Positions 43,717 through 53,613 of a DNA stretch of 64,000 nt are shown here, in pieces. Each line of letters begins with the position of its first letter. Position 1 is the first letter of the stretch. Made by a program: the position numbers and the translations under genes. Source of the DNA: Acidobacteriota bacterium (lineage in GTDB: Bacteria; Acidobacteriota; Blastocatellia; Pyrinomonadales; Pyrinomonadaceae); the NCBI GenBank assembly GCA_019639175.1, contig JAHBSK010000007.1:164552-228551 (forward strand), written 5' to 3'. The notes beneath the pieces are model-generated. The model saw nothing but the letters and a program-made list of their open reading frames with translations, was not told the DNA's origin and ran no database searches.

Positions 43717-44124
43717 ATGAAAAGACAGCCATTCAAAGCATCTGCGTTAATACTTCTCTTATCCTGTTCGGCCTTTTCTCAGGCAAACAAGCCGTCCAAT
43801 GCTAATGCCGACGCATCGGAACCCGCCTCTCAGCGTGAGATGCCGGCAAGATTCCGGTCAGACGGCTGCACGCTTTTTCCTGACGGCAATTACCGCGAAT
43901 GCTGCGTCAGCCATGATGAGGATTATTATTTCGGCGGCAGCGGCAAGGAAAGATGGCGGTCAGACAAGAGGCTTTATAAATGCGTCAAGGCAAAACGCGG
44001 CTGGCAAAATAAAATCGCCGCTCCAATTATGTGGATCGGCGTTCGCGTTGGCGGCGTCTCATTTCTCCCGACGCCTTTCAGATGGGGTTTTGGCAGGAAC
44101 AAGGACAAAAGCGGTCAGCCCTGA
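43717..44124 (+). CDS. Secreted phospholipase-A2-like CCxxHD protein
   Basis: 135 aa with a signal peptide (FKASALILLLSCSAFSQA). The mature part has RSDGCTLFPDGNYRECCVSH followed by DEDYYFGGSGKERWRSDKRL and YKCVKAKRG. The CC-x-x-HD-x-x-Y-x-x-GG arrangement is that of prokaryotic PLA2-like domains, where HD supplies the catalytic His and Ca-associated Asp. Lipase activity is not shown; many small members are uncharacterised. An in-frame GTG 6 nt upstream (43711) is an alternative start. A TATAAAAT box lies close before it. Confidence 0.7.
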   Translation: MKRQPFKASALILLLSCSAFSQANKPSNANADASEPASQREMPARFRSDGCTLFPDGNYRECCVSHDEDYYFGGSGKERWRSDKRLYKCVKAKRGWQNKIAAPIMWIGVRVGGVSFLPTPFRWGFGRNKDKSGQP

Positions 44125-44125
44125 T

Positions 44126-44740
44126 TCAGCTTTGGCTGGGCATCATGCCAAACTGATCTTCCAGCCGATCCAGAACGTCACGGGCCTCTTCCGAATCATA
44201 TTCATACGCCTTCTGTTCCAGAGCGCTGATGGCGATGTCCGCGTACACCGGATCGTTCACCAAAGGCAGCAATGCCCGGACAGACACCATTGACAGTGAC
44301 TCATAGGCGATGGCCCTGATCTGCGGATAATCGGTCTGCCGGATTATTTCCGCGACCTCGGCCGGGCTGAACCGGTCCATAAGATGGTCGGAAAGACGGT
44401 CGAGCCGGGCATAGTCGTGCTGGTTTATGGCACGGGCGGCAAGCTGAACAAAGACCTCGGCCGAGGCGCTCTGCGTTTCCAATATCAGGGCGCACGTTTC
44501 GGCAAGCCGTGCCGCTTCCTGCTCGGCACCGGCATCCTTTTCTCGTTTTCGCTGATCGAGCGCGTTCAGCAGACGGCTTAATTCCCAATCCGCATGAACA
44601 TCATATTCAAATTTCTGAACCTGATTATTTGAGTGAGGAATACCGCTCGATTCCATCGAACCGACAAGTAATTTTTTTGTGATCGGCCGCAAACCCTCCC
44701 AAATGGTTGCGACGCGTGCATCGAGATCTTTGATCATCAT
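44126..44740 (-). CDS. Hypothetical helical protein
   Basis: 204 aa, all-helical, rich in charged residues: WELSRLLNALDQRKREKDAG, AEVFVQLAARAINQHDYARL, EIIRQTDYPQIRAIAYESLS, VRALLPLVNDPVYADIAISA. The C-terminal half resembles HEAT-like repeat helices. No signal peptide and no catalytic motif is seen. First of two hypothetical genes with the 44778 gene upstream on the same strand (37 nt apart). No family recognised. Confidence 0.65.
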   Translation of the reverse strand: MMIKDLDARVATIWEGLRPITKKLLVGSMESSGIPHSNNQVQKFEYDVHADWELSRLLNALDQRKREKDAGAEQEAARLAETCALILETQSASAEVFVQLAARAINQHDYARLDRLSDHLMDRFSPAEVAEIIRQTDYPQIRAIAYESLSMVSVRALLPLVNDPVYADIAISALEQKAYEYDSEEARDVLDRLEDQFGMMPSQS

Positions 44741-44777
44741 GTCAACAATTCCAGTTTGCTATCGCAATGCTGACTTG

Positions 44778-45113
44778 TCAAGCAAATTTGTTTTTGCCGG
44801 AAGCTTTTATCGAGGTCTCTGCCATTTTTCTTTCGACCTCGGCGAGAACTTCGTCCATCTCAGTCTCACTCGCATCATCACTGACAACTGCCAATAGAGC
44901 GAACGGCGTCCCAAAAAGCCGTCTCAGTTCCCACGTCTCAGCTCCGTCATGTCTTTTTCGCGAAAACCACAGGCCGTCAAAAGATGCAGCGGCAATCGGA
45001 ACTTCATCATCCGCGAATGGCGGCTTTCCCGTATCCTCTGCCAGCACGCGGCGAAGCCGCCAGCCGTTCCTGACGTATTGATCGATGATCGCTTCCGCAA
45101 TTTCGGATGACAT
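44778..45113 (-). CDS. Hypothetical protein
   Basis: 111 aa: SEIAEAIIDQYVRNGWRLRR, PFADDEVPIAAASFDGLWFS, RKRHDGAETWELRRLFGTPF, ALLAVVSDDASETEMDEVLA. Alpha/beta soluble protein without recognised domain. It lies 9 nt after the lipoprotein gene at 45123 on the same strand and upstream of the 44126 gene, so three genes probably form one operon. Confidence 0.65.
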   Translation of the reverse strand: MSSEIAEAIIDQYVRNGWRLRRVLAEDTGKPPFADDEVPIAAASFDGLWFSRKRHDGAETWELRRLFGTPFALLAVVSDDASETEMDEVLAEVERKMAETSIKASGKNKFA

Positions 45114-45122
45114 CTTTTTGCT

Positions 45123-45737
45123 CTATTTATTCACCGGCGGAGGCGGAGGCGGCGGCCCTTGCTTGGGAACCATCGGCTTGACGTTCGCGTCCATGCCGTT
45201 CGGCATGTTCGGCGGCGGCCGCATTTCTATCTGATCATTGCCGCTCAGGTTTGCGGCCTCGCGTTCGCGCGTCGAACGGCCCTTTCCGGGCGATTTGAAC
45301 GTGCCGCCAAATTCGTCACCGATGGCAAGGCGCCATGCTCCCGCCTCAAAGATGAACGGGATGTCGTGCCAGACGTTGTCCTTGGCGTTCCATACCTCGA
45401 CCGCTCCCATATTGCCGTCTATGCGTTCATCGCGTATCTCCGGCAACGAAGGAGAAAAGGTCGATGCGGTAAAACCGTTCTCCAGCACCTTTTCTATCGG
45501 GGCCTTTTGCTGCTGTGAGATCATTTCCGCAAAGGCCTGGGTCTTTGACGTCAACTGTGCCTTGATCTCCTCCGTGTTCTTCGCTTTCACGGCGTTGTAG
45601 AGATTCTTGTAAGCTTCGGTCGGCGTCGCACCGCCGCCGGGCCTGCTTGCCTCTTCCGAATTGTCAGGCCCGCTTCCGCAAGCGAACGCCATTGCCGTAA
45701 AGGCTGTGAGAATGGATAAAAGAATGATTTTTTTCAC
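45123..45737 (-). CDS. Lipoprotein, DUF4878-like
   Basis: 204 aa starting at GTG 45737. The signal IILLSILTAFTAMAFAC ends with lipobox AFAC. The following domain, TPTEAYKNLYNAVKAKNTEE, IKAQLTSKTQAFAEMISQQQ, WHDIPFIFEAGAWRLAIGDE, resembles NTF2-like DUF4878 domains of bacterial lipoproteins. The tail is proline-rich (PKQGPPPPPPPVNK). The function is unknown. Divergent from the dehydrogenase gene at 45840. Confidence 0.75.
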   Translation of the reverse strand: MKKIILLSILTAFTAMAFACGSGPDNSEEASRPGGGATPTEAYKNLYNAVKAKNTEEIKAQLTSKTQAFAEMISQQQKAPIEKVLENGFTASTFSPSLPEIRDERIDGNMGAVEVWNAKDNVWHDIPFIFEAGAWRLAIGDEFGGTFKSPGKGRSTREREAANLSGNDQIEMRPPPNMPNGMDANVKPMVPKQGPPPPPPPVNK

Positions 45738-45839
45738 AGGCTGTATTTTTCCGTTATGGTTAAAATAAAGGTTACGTTATCCTGCAAGTATATGTAAGCC
45801 GCCTGAAAATGTAAATTTTCCGGTAATGAACACATTTGT

Positions 45840-46802
45840 ATGAAAGCACTCAGAGTAAATTCGGGCAAGGCCTCGGTTGAGGATATCGCCGTGCCGGATG
45901 TTCCCGGCGAAGCGCTTGTCCGTGTTGTGTGTTCGGGCATTTGCAGCACCGACCTTGAGATAATAAAAGGCTACGCGGCGTTCGATGGAACGATCGGCCA
46001 TGAGTTTGTCGGCATTGTCGAATCGTGTTCCGATGCCCCTGCTCTTGTCCGCCGGCGTGTCGTCGGCGAGATAAATGCGGGATGCGGCGCGTGTCCGCTG
46101 TGTCTGGCGGGCGATCCGCGTCACTGCCCGACGCGGACGGTTCTGGGCATAAAGGGCCGTGACGGCTCACATGCCGAATACCTCTCTCTGCCGTCGCAAA
46201 ATCTCATTCCCGTGCCTGATAATGTAACGAACGAGCAGGCCGTCTTTGCCGAACCGCTTGCGGCAGCCATCGGCATAACCGAACAGGTTGAAATAGCGCC
46301 GGACACGCGCGTCGCCGTTATCGGTGACGGCAAACTGGGCCAGTTGTGCGCCAGGGCTTTGGCCGCACTGACCGATCATACATCCATTGTCGGAAAACAT
46401 TCATCAAAGCTTAAACGGGCCGAAGATCACGGCATTGAGACATTTTTGGCGGAAAAGGCCGGACAGCTTTCAGGACACTTTGATGTCGTGGTCGAGGCAA
46501 GCGGCGCCGAGTCAGGCTTTGCCTCGGCCCTTGACCTTGTCAGGCCAAGAGGCAAGATCGTGCTGAAATCGACATTTCACGGGCGTCCGTCGTGGGAAGC
46601 ATGGCGGGTCGTTGTGGATGAAATAACCGTTGTCGGTTCACGCTGCGGCCGCATAGGGCCGGCATTGGAGCATCTTGCCGGAAACAAGATAAAGGTTGAC
46701 GACCTGATCGAGGACAGATTCAGCCTTGCAAATGCTTTGAATGCAATAGATAGGGCGGCCGCACGCGGAACGATGAAGGTTTTGCTGGATACGGAAACTT
46801 AA
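45840..46802 (+). CDS. Zinc-type alcohol dehydrogenase-like protein (MDR family)
   Basis: 320 aa medium-chain dehydrogenase. The catalytic zinc site is GICSTDLEIIKG and GHEFVG; the structural zinc lobe is NAGCGACPLCLAGDPRHCP with four cysteines. The NAD(P) site is TRVAVIGDGKLGQLCARALA. It is about 20-30 residues shorter than threonine dehydrogenase. The substrate is unknown; the D-x-E after C-S-T resembles polyol and threonine dehydrogenases. Monocistronic. Confidence 0.88.
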   Translation: MKALRVNSGKASVEDIAVPDVPGEALVRVVCSGICSTDLEIIKGYAAFDGTIGHEFVGIVESCSDAPALVRRRVVGEINAGCGACPLCLAGDPRHCPTRTVLGIKGRDGSHAEYLSLPSQNLIPVPDNVTNEQAVFAEPLAAAIGITEQVEIAPDTRVAVIGDGKLGQLCARALAALTDHTSIVGKHSSKLKRAEDHGIETFLAEKAGQLSGHFDVVVEASGAESGFASALDLVRPRGKIVLKSTFHGRPSWEAWRVVVDEITVVGSRCGRIGPALEHLAGNKIKVDDLIEDRFSLANALNAIDRAAARGTMKVLLDTET

Positions 46803-46831
46803 ATTGTCGTGAGCGCGTATCGAACTTTTGG

Positions 46832-46837
46832 TATAAT
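46832..46837 (+). promoter_or_regulatory. -10 box of the HtrA gene
   Basis: A consensus TATAAT lies 36 nt before the ATG at 46874. No good TTGACA is present at 17-bp distance (TTGTCG is 22 bp upstream), so the promoter may depend on an alternative or extended element. Confidence 0.5.
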
Positions 46838-46873
46838 CTGCCATACCACAAAGCATTTTTGGGAGCATGCAAT

Positions 46874-48409
46874 ATGATCGTTGAAAAAAGACCTGTTTCA
46901 TTATCGGCAAGGTTTGTCGCCCTGTCGTTCCTTGTTTTGGCGCTTGCCCTTGGCATGGCGGTTCCCATTTATGCCCAGAATGAAGCCGACGTTCGCGAGT
47001 CGGCTGTTTCTCCTGAAAAACTTTCCGACGCATTTGCCGAGGTCGCCAAAAAGGTCGGGCCGGCCGTGGTCAGCATTGACGCAAAGAGCCGGACGCGCGA
47101 ATCGGCACGCGGCGAGGCCTCGCCGGACGATGCCGACGACCTTCTTGAATTTTTCCGCCGCCAGATCCCGCGTCGCTCGGCAACGGCCATCGGCAGCGGA
47201 TTCATCGTGGACAAATCGGGCTACATCCTGACAAATGCTCATGTTATCGAGGACGCGGCAAAGGTCACGGTTCGGCTTGATTCGGGCGAAGAACTCGCGG
47301 CTGAGATAATCGGCTCCGATGAGGAAACCGATATTGCCGTATTGAAGGTGAACGCGGGCCGCGACCTGCCCGCCGTCAAATTCGGCAATTCCGAAAATGC
47401 CCGCGTCGGCGATTGGGTGCTGGCGATAGGTTCGCCCTTCGGCCTGAACCGCACGGTCACGGCAGGCATCATTTCTCAGACAAAACGCGAAACGCCATAC
47501 GCCACGCCTTTTCAGAAATTCATCCAGACGGACGCGGCGATAAATCGCGGCAATTCCGGCGGGCCGCTCGTCAACCTCAACGGCGAGGTCATCGGCGTCA
47601 ATTCACAGATAGCGACATCGACGGGCGATTATAACGGCGTCGGTTTTGCGTTGCCCTCAACAGAAGCGGAACAGGTCTATAAACAGCTTTTGACTGATGG
47701 AAAGGTCCGCCGCGGCTACCTCGGCATTTTGCTTGATTCGGTAAAGGCCGAGTATGCAAAGGTCTATGAGATGGACGACGAACGCGGGGCCATCGTCGTT
47801 GACGTGAGGGACAATGACGGCCCGGCCGCTGCCGCCGGATTAAAGGCAGGCGACGTTATCGTCGAATTTGACGGACAGGCCGTTGTGAATGCTCAGGACC
47901 TGATAGCCAAGGTCGCGTCCACGCCGCCCGACCGTTCGGTCAACGTCATTTACCTTCGCGAGGTTGGCAAAGACATTGAACGCCGCTCTGTCTCGATGCG
48001 GCTTGGCGAAAGGCCGCCTAATGCAAGAGGCGGTACAAGAAACACTCCGTCGCGTCTGCCGCTGGAGCGTGACAAGCCGGACAGCAGGCCGTTCGGCCTG
48101 ACGCTGTCGAACGTCACACCGGCGCTTGCCGCTTCATTGAAGCTGGAAGGCAAGGGCGGCGTCGAGGTAAAGGAGATAAATCCCGAAAGTTTTATCGCGG
48201 ACGTAAAGCTGTCCAGCGGGGCAGATGCCTTGCGGCAGGGCGATATAATCATTCGCGTCAACCGCAAGCCCGTGGCCGACCAGACATCGTTCACGGCCAT
48301 TGTCAGAGAGTTGAAAAAAGGCGACGCTGTCGTGATGCACGTCCTGACGCCGGTTCCGGGAAATCGGGCGACCGAGCTGAAAATAGTTCAGTTTTCGGTA
48401 CAGGATTAA
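46874..48409 (+). CDS. HtrA/DegP-type periplasmic serine protease
   Basis: 511 aa from ATG 46874 (GGGAG 8 nt before). The signal segment is FVALSFLVLALALGMAVPIY with cleavage near YAQ. The trypsin-like domain has the triad H123 (TNAHVIED), D153 (TDIAVLKV) and S228 (RGNSGGPLV). Two PDZ domains follow, at about 295-385 (RRGYLGILLD...DGPAAAAGLKAGDVIVEF) and 410-505. It degrades or refolds damaged envelope proteins. The linker ERPPNARGGTRNTPSRLPLE is unusually basic. It has its own promoter. Confidence 0.93.
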   Translation: MIVEKRPVSLSARFVALSFLVLALALGMAVPIYAQNEADVRESAVSPEKLSDAFAEVAKKVGPAVVSIDAKSRTRESARGEASPDDADDLLEFFRRQIPRRSATAIGSGFIVDKSGYILTNAHVIEDAAKVTVRLDSGEELAAEIIGSDEETDIAVLKVNAGRDLPAVKFGNSENARVGDWVLAIGSPFGLNRTVTAGIISQTKRETPYATPFQKFIQTDAAINRGNSGGPLVNLNGEVIGVNSQIATSTGDYNGVGFALPSTEAEQVYKQLLTDGKVRRGYLGILLDSVKAEYAKVYEMDDERGAIVVDVRDNDGPAAAAGLKAGDVIVEFDGQAVVNAQDLIAKVASTPPDRSVNVIYLREVGKDIERRSVSMRLGERPPNARGGTRNTPSRLPLERDKPDSRPFGLTLSNVTPALAASLKLEGKGGVEVKEINPESFIADVKLSSGADALRQGDIIIRVNRKPVADQTSFTAIVRELKKGDAVVMHVLTPVPGNRATELKIVQFSVQD

Positions 48410-48429
48410 ACATTTTCACAGCCATATCG

Positions 48430-48463
48430 AAACCGCGGTTGGAAATTATTCCCGCCGCGGTTT
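48430..48463 (+). terminator. Hairpin after the HtrA gene
   Basis: AAACCGCGG (48430-48438) and CCGCGGTTT (48455-48463), perfect 9-bp stem with a 16-nt loop, 20 nt after the stop. Only a short T stretch follows, so it is a plausible but weak terminator. Confidence 0.45.
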
Positions 48464-48508
48464 ACGATCATTATATTGGCGGTTAAATATCAGGAACACA
48501 AAATTACT

Positions 48509-50056
48509 ATGGCAAAAGCAAAAGAAGCAAAGATCAAAAAAACATCAAAAACGGCAAAAACAAGCAAAAAGACGTATCACAATTACATCAACGGCGAATG
48601 GGTGAAGAGTTTGTCAGGCGAATGGTTTGACAACGTAAACCCGGCGGACACGACCGACATTGTCGGGCGTTTTCCCAAGTCGAATGCGGACGATGTGAAT
48701 GCGGCGGTCGCGGCGGCAAAGAATGCTGCCGACAAATGGCGTCGGACACCGGCGCCGAAACGCGCCGAACTGCTTTTCACATTGGCTGAAATTCTGCGCG
48801 ACAATAAGGACGCCTATACACGCGACATGACCCGCGAAATGGGCAAGGTTTTGAAGGAAGCGGGCGGCGACGTTCAGGAAGCCATCGACTGCACCTACTA
48901 CACTGCCGGCGAAGGCCGCCGTCTGCACGGCTTTACGACACCCGCCGAAATGAAGAACAAATTTGCGATGTGCGTTCGCCAGCCGGTCGGTTTGTGCGGG
49001 CTTATCACGCCGTTCAATTTCCCGATGGCGATACCGTCGTGGAAGCTCATTCCCGCTCTGGTCTGCGGCAACACGGTCGTCATCAAATCGGGCGAGGATG
49101 TGCCGCTTTCGACCATCAACCTTATCAAGGCATGTGAAGCCGCGGGCATTCCGAAAGGCGTTGTGAATATCGTCAACGGTTTTGGCGATGCCGGTGCGGC
49201 ATTGGTCGATCATGACGATGTCCGCCTCATCTCATTCACCGGTTCGACCAACACGGGCCGCATAATTGCTGAGGCCTGCGCCCGCGACAATAAGATAGTC
49301 AGCTTGGAAATGGGCGGGAAGAACGCAATCATCGTCATGGACGATGCCGATGTCGATAACGCTGTCGAAGGTGCATTGTGGGGAGCATTCGGTACCAGCG
49401 GCCAACGCTGTACGGCGTCTTCACGGCTGGTCGTTCACAAAAAGATCTATAAGCAATTTACCAAAAAGCTTGCCGAAAGAGCTTCTCAGCTCCGCGTCGG
49501 CAACGGCCTCGATGCCAAGACCGAGGTCGGTCCGGTCATCAACCAAAAGGCGATGGACAAGATCTTGAACTACATAGAGATCGGTAGGAATGAAGACAAG
49601 GCAACCGTTGCGTGCGGCGGAAACGCACTGACCAAAGGTGCATACAAGAACGGCTTTTTCATCGAACCGACCGTCTTTACGGACGTTGCACCGAACCATC
49701 GCATCGCACAGGAAGAGATATTTGGCCCGGTCACATCGGTCATTCCTTTTTCGACGCTTGATGAAGCGATCGACATCGTAAACGGTGTGAAGTACGGCCT
49801 GTCGTCAGCTATCTATACGCAAGACGTGAACAAGGCGTTCTACGCAATGCAGGAACTCTACACCGGCATCTGCTATGTAAATTCGGCAACCATCGGTGCG
49901 GAAGTTCATCTTCCGTTCGGCGGAACTAAAGGAACCGGAAACGGCCACCGCGAAGCAGGAACTCAGGTTCTGGACATCTTCAGCGAATGGAAATCTCTCT
50001 ACGTTGATTACAGCGGCAAGCTACAAAAAGCCCAGATCGACGAAGTAGAGATATAG
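48509..50056 (+). CDS. NAD(P)-dependent aldehyde dehydrogenase
   Basis: 515 aa from ATG 48509. A Lys/Thr-rich head ([20 protein letters not shown]) precedes the domain. Cofactor region: [44 protein letters not shown]. Catalytic Glu lies in [16 protein letters not shown], and catalytic Cys in [17 protein letters not shown]. The C-terminus [20 protein letters not shown] resembles ALDH7-like and ketoglutarate-semialdehyde enzymes. The exact substrate cannot be told. A small conserved gene follows 10 nt later. Confidence 0.92.
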   Translation: MAKAKEAKIKKTSKTAKTSKKTYHNYINGEWVKSLSGEWFDNVNPADTTDIVGRFPKSNADDVNAAVAAAKNAADKWRRTPAPKRAELLFTLAEILRDNKDAYTRDMTREMGKVLKEAGGDVQEAIDCTYYTAGEGRRLHGFTTPAEMKNKFAMCVRQPVGLCGLITPFNFPMAIPSWKLIPALVCGNTVVIKSGEDVPLSTINLIKACEAAGIPKGVVNIVNGFGDAGAALVDHDDVRLISFTGSTNTGRIIAEACARDNKIVSLEMGGKNAIIVMDDADVDNAVEGALWGAFGTSGQRCTASSRLVVHKKIYKQFTKKLAERASQLRVGNGLDAKTEVGPVINQKAMDKILNYIEIGRNEDKATVACGGNALTKGAYKNGFFIEPTVFTDVAPNHRIAQEEIFGPVTSVIPFSTLDEAIDIVNGVKYGLSSAIYTQDVNKAFYAMQELYTGICYVNSATIGAEVHLPFGGTKGTGNGHREAGTQVLDIFSEWKSLYVDYSGKLQKAQIDEVEI

Positions 50057-50066
50057 CAGGTCAGCG

Positions 50067-50360
50067 ATGAGCAAATTCAAAGTAATGGTTGATGATAACT
50101 TCCATTACATGGATGAATCCGAAAGATATTGCGCAGGCGAGTTTGATACTTATCAGGAAGCTCTCGCCTGCGCAAAACGCATTGTTGATGAGTGCCTGCA
50201 AACAAGCATCGCACCAGGAAAAACGCCTGATGTTATCTACAGCGAATACACCGGTTTTGGCGAAGACCCCTTTATCATTGGTGACGGCATAGAAGAACAC
50301 CCAAGATTTTCCGCATGGGAATATGCCAGGGTTCGCTGCAATGAGATGTATTCTGCATGA
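50067..50360 (+). CDS. Small conserved hypothetical protein
   Basis: 97 aa: KFKVMVDDNFHYMDESERYC, EFDTYQEALACAKRIVDECL, YSEYTGFGEDPFIIGDGIEE, RFSAWEYARVRCNEM. Similar small acidic proteins are widespread and uncharacterised. It follows the aldehyde dehydrogenase gene by 10 nt and may be co-translated. No membrane or signal segment. Confidence 0.75.
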   Translation: MSKFKVMVDDNFHYMDESERYCAGEFDTYQEALACAKRIVDECLQTSIAPGKTPDVIYSEYTGFGEDPFIIGDGIEEHPRFSAWEYARVRCNEMYSA

Positions 50361-50455
50361 CGAACACCGAAAGGCTACGAATAGAACAACATTCTTTTAT
50401 TTAATAAAGACCTCTTTCAACTTTTGCTAATATCGGGGGCTTGAAACAAACCGTC

Positions 50456-51143
50456 TCAAGCTGCATTCACACCAAATATATATCCTACTAATGCTGAAGC
50501 CGCCATTGCGACGGTTCCCCAGAAAGCAATGCGCGTTACCGCAGGTCCTACGGGCGAACCGCCGGTCTTTGCGGACATGATGCCGAGCAGCACCAAGAAG
50601 ACCAACGCGAAAACATATTGTGCCGGAACCATGTAGCCCAGCGGAGCAAAGATCGCGACAAATAACGGCAATAACGCTCCGGCCAGAAACGACCCGAATG
50701 ATGCAGCCGCCGCCTGGAGCGGCCTTGCTTCCGAAACCTCGTTTATCCCAAGTTCGTCGCGTGCGTGAGCCTCCAGAGCGTTGTGTTTTGTCAACTGCGC
50801 TGCCACCTCACGTGCCAGCGTTTCATCCAGCCCTCGCTGCACATATATATCTGAAAGCTCTTTCAGCTCCAGGTCTGAAGATGTGAGCAAAGCTTCGCTT
50901 TCGCGTTTGAGGTCAGCCTGTTCGGCATCGCCCTGCGAACTGACAGAAACATATTCGCCCGCCGCCATCGACATCGCTCCGGCCGTCAGCCCTGCCAATG
51001 CAGCCAACACTATCGGCGAACGCGTGCTGCTCGCTGCGGCAACGCCGATCACGAGGCTGCTGGTCGATATTATGCCGTCATTGGCCCCGAGAACAGCTGC
51101 CCGCAGCCATCCTACTCTGTTAACGTAATGTTCTTTTCCCACT
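50456..51143 (-). CDS. VIT/CCC1 family metal transporter
   Basis: 229 aa from GTG 51143, chosen because the family starts at H-Y-x-x-R-x-G-W-L-R. Upstream codons are open but show no domain. GWLRAAVLGANDGIISTSSL, GLTAGAMSMAAGEYVSVSSQ, RDELGINEVSEARPLQAAAA and the C-terminal helices (LLPLFVAIFAPLGYM) are the VIT1 pattern, with five membrane segments and the acidic cytosolic helix pair. It is likely to export or store Fe2+/Mn2+. Confidence 0.9.
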
Positions 51144-51259
51144 GTGACTTGCCTGCAACGTAACGCTAAATCTTTATCACATAATTGCGAAAAACAAAAA
51201 ATCAAGTAATATTTCTTGGGATATATTCTGCCGCAAGCCCGAAAGCACCCTGACCATAT

Positions 51260-53164
51260 ATGCGACCGACCATTTTTACACTGCTCCTTGTTCTTATAAC
51301 GTCGTTCATAGTTGCGCCGGCAAATGCGACCGCGAAAAACGATGCTGCCAAAGCCTGGGAACTTATGGAGAGCGAAGATACGGAACAGGTGTTTTGGCAT
51401 CTCATCGAGATGTTTCGCAAAGGCGGAGCAGATATTCCTGACGATGGTCCGTGGAAACTTACCTTAGATGTCCAAGGGCATCTTGAGATCATAAATCAAT
51501 ATAGCAGCGGCAAAGTATCTATCCGGCTTTCAAGAATGATGAAGCCTGAAGAAACCGCAGAGTATTGGGAAAACTGGAGCAACGTTCTTGCAGCGGGTAA
51601 CTTCGACCACAAGCAGTTCTTTCACAATGACCGCGAGCGACATCTTCTCGCCAACTTCAATGTACTCGTTCTTGCTTCGCATGAGATAGGACATTACCTC
51701 GACTTCCGTTATAAGATGAGCGACCGTTCGTTCGGCGGCTTTGGCATACTCCAAGATAATGATCCTTTGAATTGCACCGAGGCCTACGCGGACAGATTTG
51801 CCACCGGCATGATAAGGTCACTGTCCGCTGATGAACGGTTCAAAGCTTTGGTGCCAAGATATCTGGACCTAATAAAGGAATTTAATGATTCGATACCCGA
51901 ACAGAATCGCTACTATTTCAATTCCCCTGATCTGGCCGGGCCAAGATGCGGTGAAATAGACCTGATGGAAAACGGGCTCGAACAGGACGGACGAACCGTC
52001 AACGCAAACTTTTTCCGGCAATACACCTCTGCCTATTTTAATCGTCATCAGGCATTTTTGTCCGATAAAGAACACGGAGACCTGAAGGCCGTGATCGAGC
52101 GCGATCTCGTAAAGCCTTTCTTTGCCAGGTCAGAACTGACCGAGAACCGAACTTTGGTAAGAACCATCAAGGTCGTGCCGGGCGGCCTTGGCGTCGAGTT
52201 CAAGATATTTCTTGGCGGAAAAGATCTTCGAGATCATATAAAGTACCTGACCCTAGACGAAGACCCCGGCGTGGTAAAGCCCATCGAGAAAGTCGTCATA
52301 GACGATGTCCTCTTCAATGACAAAGGGGCATTGCGAAAGATCAGGATCACTTGGGAAACCCCGAAACCCCAAGGTGAACTTCACGCCCTTGTCTTTAAAG
52401 AATCTAATTTTACGGTGGCCTTATCCGACGAGAAAGACGCCGTTCTAGGCGAATTCAGAGCAGAGGTGCCTAAAGGACTTCGCAAACACTACAATTTTTC
52501 TGACGTTGTTCTCCTGACGGATAACGAGCTTGTTCTCGTTATGACGCCGTTCGATGTCGAGGAAAAATTTGATCACGTTTTAGTTCTCCATGCGACGCGA
52601 AAGAAAGGTAAATGGGCAACCAGAACTTTCCGATTCACGCTTCCCGGCCTCATCGACGCAGATGAGGTTGGTGCGGGATGGTTTGCAACACCAAACGGTG
52701 ATCTTTATCTTGCACGCAATCGGCCTAACGCCAATGCCGATTCGCGAAAGATCACGACCTATTTGATCGACCGCAAAAGATTTTCTGCAAAACTTATCCG
52801 AAGTGACTTTGATGTTTTGGCCCCTTCCAATAGTTCCACCAATAGTATGAAAAAGGGACTTTGGAGAAAGTATTTGTGGCAAGAAAGTGTATTCGGAAAT
52901 GATGACGGAAAGCTTTTTGTCACAGGTTACGAATCCAACCTGGCGGTCGCCCAGCTCGGAAATGCTCTGGACTCGAGCATATTTGAGATCACGAACAAAG
53001 CTAGGCTTTTTCTTGGTATCTTCAAGGGCATCCGTGACGGTGACGGGCCGATCGAGGCTAAGATCTCCACTCCCTTCTCTCCGCGATTTATAAAGAATGA
53101 CCGGTTCGTTTTCGTCGATCTATACGAAGGCAAGACGTTCATCCGCGAGGTCATATTACCTTAG
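51260..53164 (+). CDS. Large secreted zincin-like protein
   Basis: 634 aa. The signal peptide is IFTLLLVLITSFIVAPANAT. Residues about 130-180 have the gluzincin-type site VLASHEIGHYLDFRYKMSDR, followed by LNCTEAYADRFATG, whose Glu is a candidate third zinc ligand. The remaining 450 residues look beta-rich and propeller-like (FRFTLPGLIDADEVGAGWFA, DGKLFVTGYESNLAVAQLGN). No family recognised. It might be a peptidase fused to a sensor or propeller domain. Monocistronic, convergent with the glycosylase gene. Confidence 0.7.
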   Translation: MRPTIFTLLLVLITSFIVAPANATAKNDAAKAWELMESEDTEQVFWHLIEMFRKGGADIPDDGPWKLTLDVQGHLEIINQYSSGKVSIRLSRMMKPEETAEYWENWSNVLAAGNFDHKQFFHNDRERHLLANFNVLVLASHEIGHYLDFRYKMSDRSFGGFGILQDNDPLNCTEAYADRFATGMIRSLSADERFKALVPRYLDLIKEFNDSIPEQNRYYFNSPDLAGPRCGEIDLMENGLEQDGRTVNANFFRQYTSAYFNRHQAFLSDKEHGDLKAVIERDLVKPFFARSELTENRTLVRTIKVVPGGLGVEFKIFLGGKDLRDHIKYLTLDEDPGVVKPIEKVVIDDVLFNDKGALRKIRITWETPKPQGELHALVFKESNFTVALSDEKDAVLGEFRAEVPKGLRKHYNFSDVVLLTDNELVLVMTPFDVEEKFDHVLVLHATRKKGKWATRTFRFTLPGLIDADEVGAGWFATPNGDLYLARNRPNANADSRKITTYLIDRKRFSAKLIRSDFDVLAPSNSSTNSMKKGLWRKYLWQESVFGNDDGKLFVTGYESNLAVAQLGNALDSSIFEITNKARLFLGIFKGIRDGDGPIEAKISTPFSPRFIKNDRFVFVDLYEGKTFIREVILP

Positions 53165-53178
53165 GTAAATGACGTGGC

Positions 53179-53607
53179 CTATGTCCTTTCCCAATGCTCT
53201 ATCTCTCCGTCAACGATCACAAAGAGCGGATGTGGCTCGAAACTTTTGAGAGCGGAAAAGCTCTGTCCGCGTTCTGGATCTCTGACATTAAGTTTGGATA
53301 AAAGATGTCGTGATTCAAATTCCATCTGTCCTTTTGTTACCGCGATGTTTTGGCTCTTGGCATTGGCATCAAACTTTTCCGGGTCAAAGCTGTAGCCGCG
53401 TGACGAGGCTTCTTCGAATACAAAACGCAGGTAAACATTTATTGCGGCAAGCGGGTCTTTGCATTGCTGAAAGCGCAAGAGTTGCGGGTGATGGCGATAA
53501 CCTTTTGTTTTCCCTTCCAGAACATTTTTAGCCAGAAGGGTTTCGCGCCATAGCGCGACCAGGCCTTTGGCGTCGAGATATTTTGGATGCAGAGACCACA
53601 GGCGCAT
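53179..53607 (-). CDS. Pyrimidine-dimer DNA glycosylase family protein (Pyr_excise)
   Basis: 142 aa. MRLWSLHPKYLDAKGLVALW, RETLLAKNVLEGKTKGYRHH and PQLLRFQQCKDPLAAINVYL, then FVFEEASSRGYSFDPEKFD match the family related to T4 endonuclease V. Activity on UV photoproducts is inferred. It is followed by DinB, GNAT, M24 and SRPBCC genes on the same strand; it is the last gene of that run (6 nt after DinB). Confidence 0.88.
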   Translation of the reverse strand: MRLWSLHPKYLDAKGLVALWRETLLAKNVLEGKTKGYRHHPQLLRFQQCKDPLAAINVYLRFVFEEASSRGYSFDPEKFDANAKSQNIAVTKGQMEFESRHLLSKLNVRDPERGQSFSALKSFEPHPLFVIVDGEIEHWERT

Positions 53608-53613
53608 AATTCT

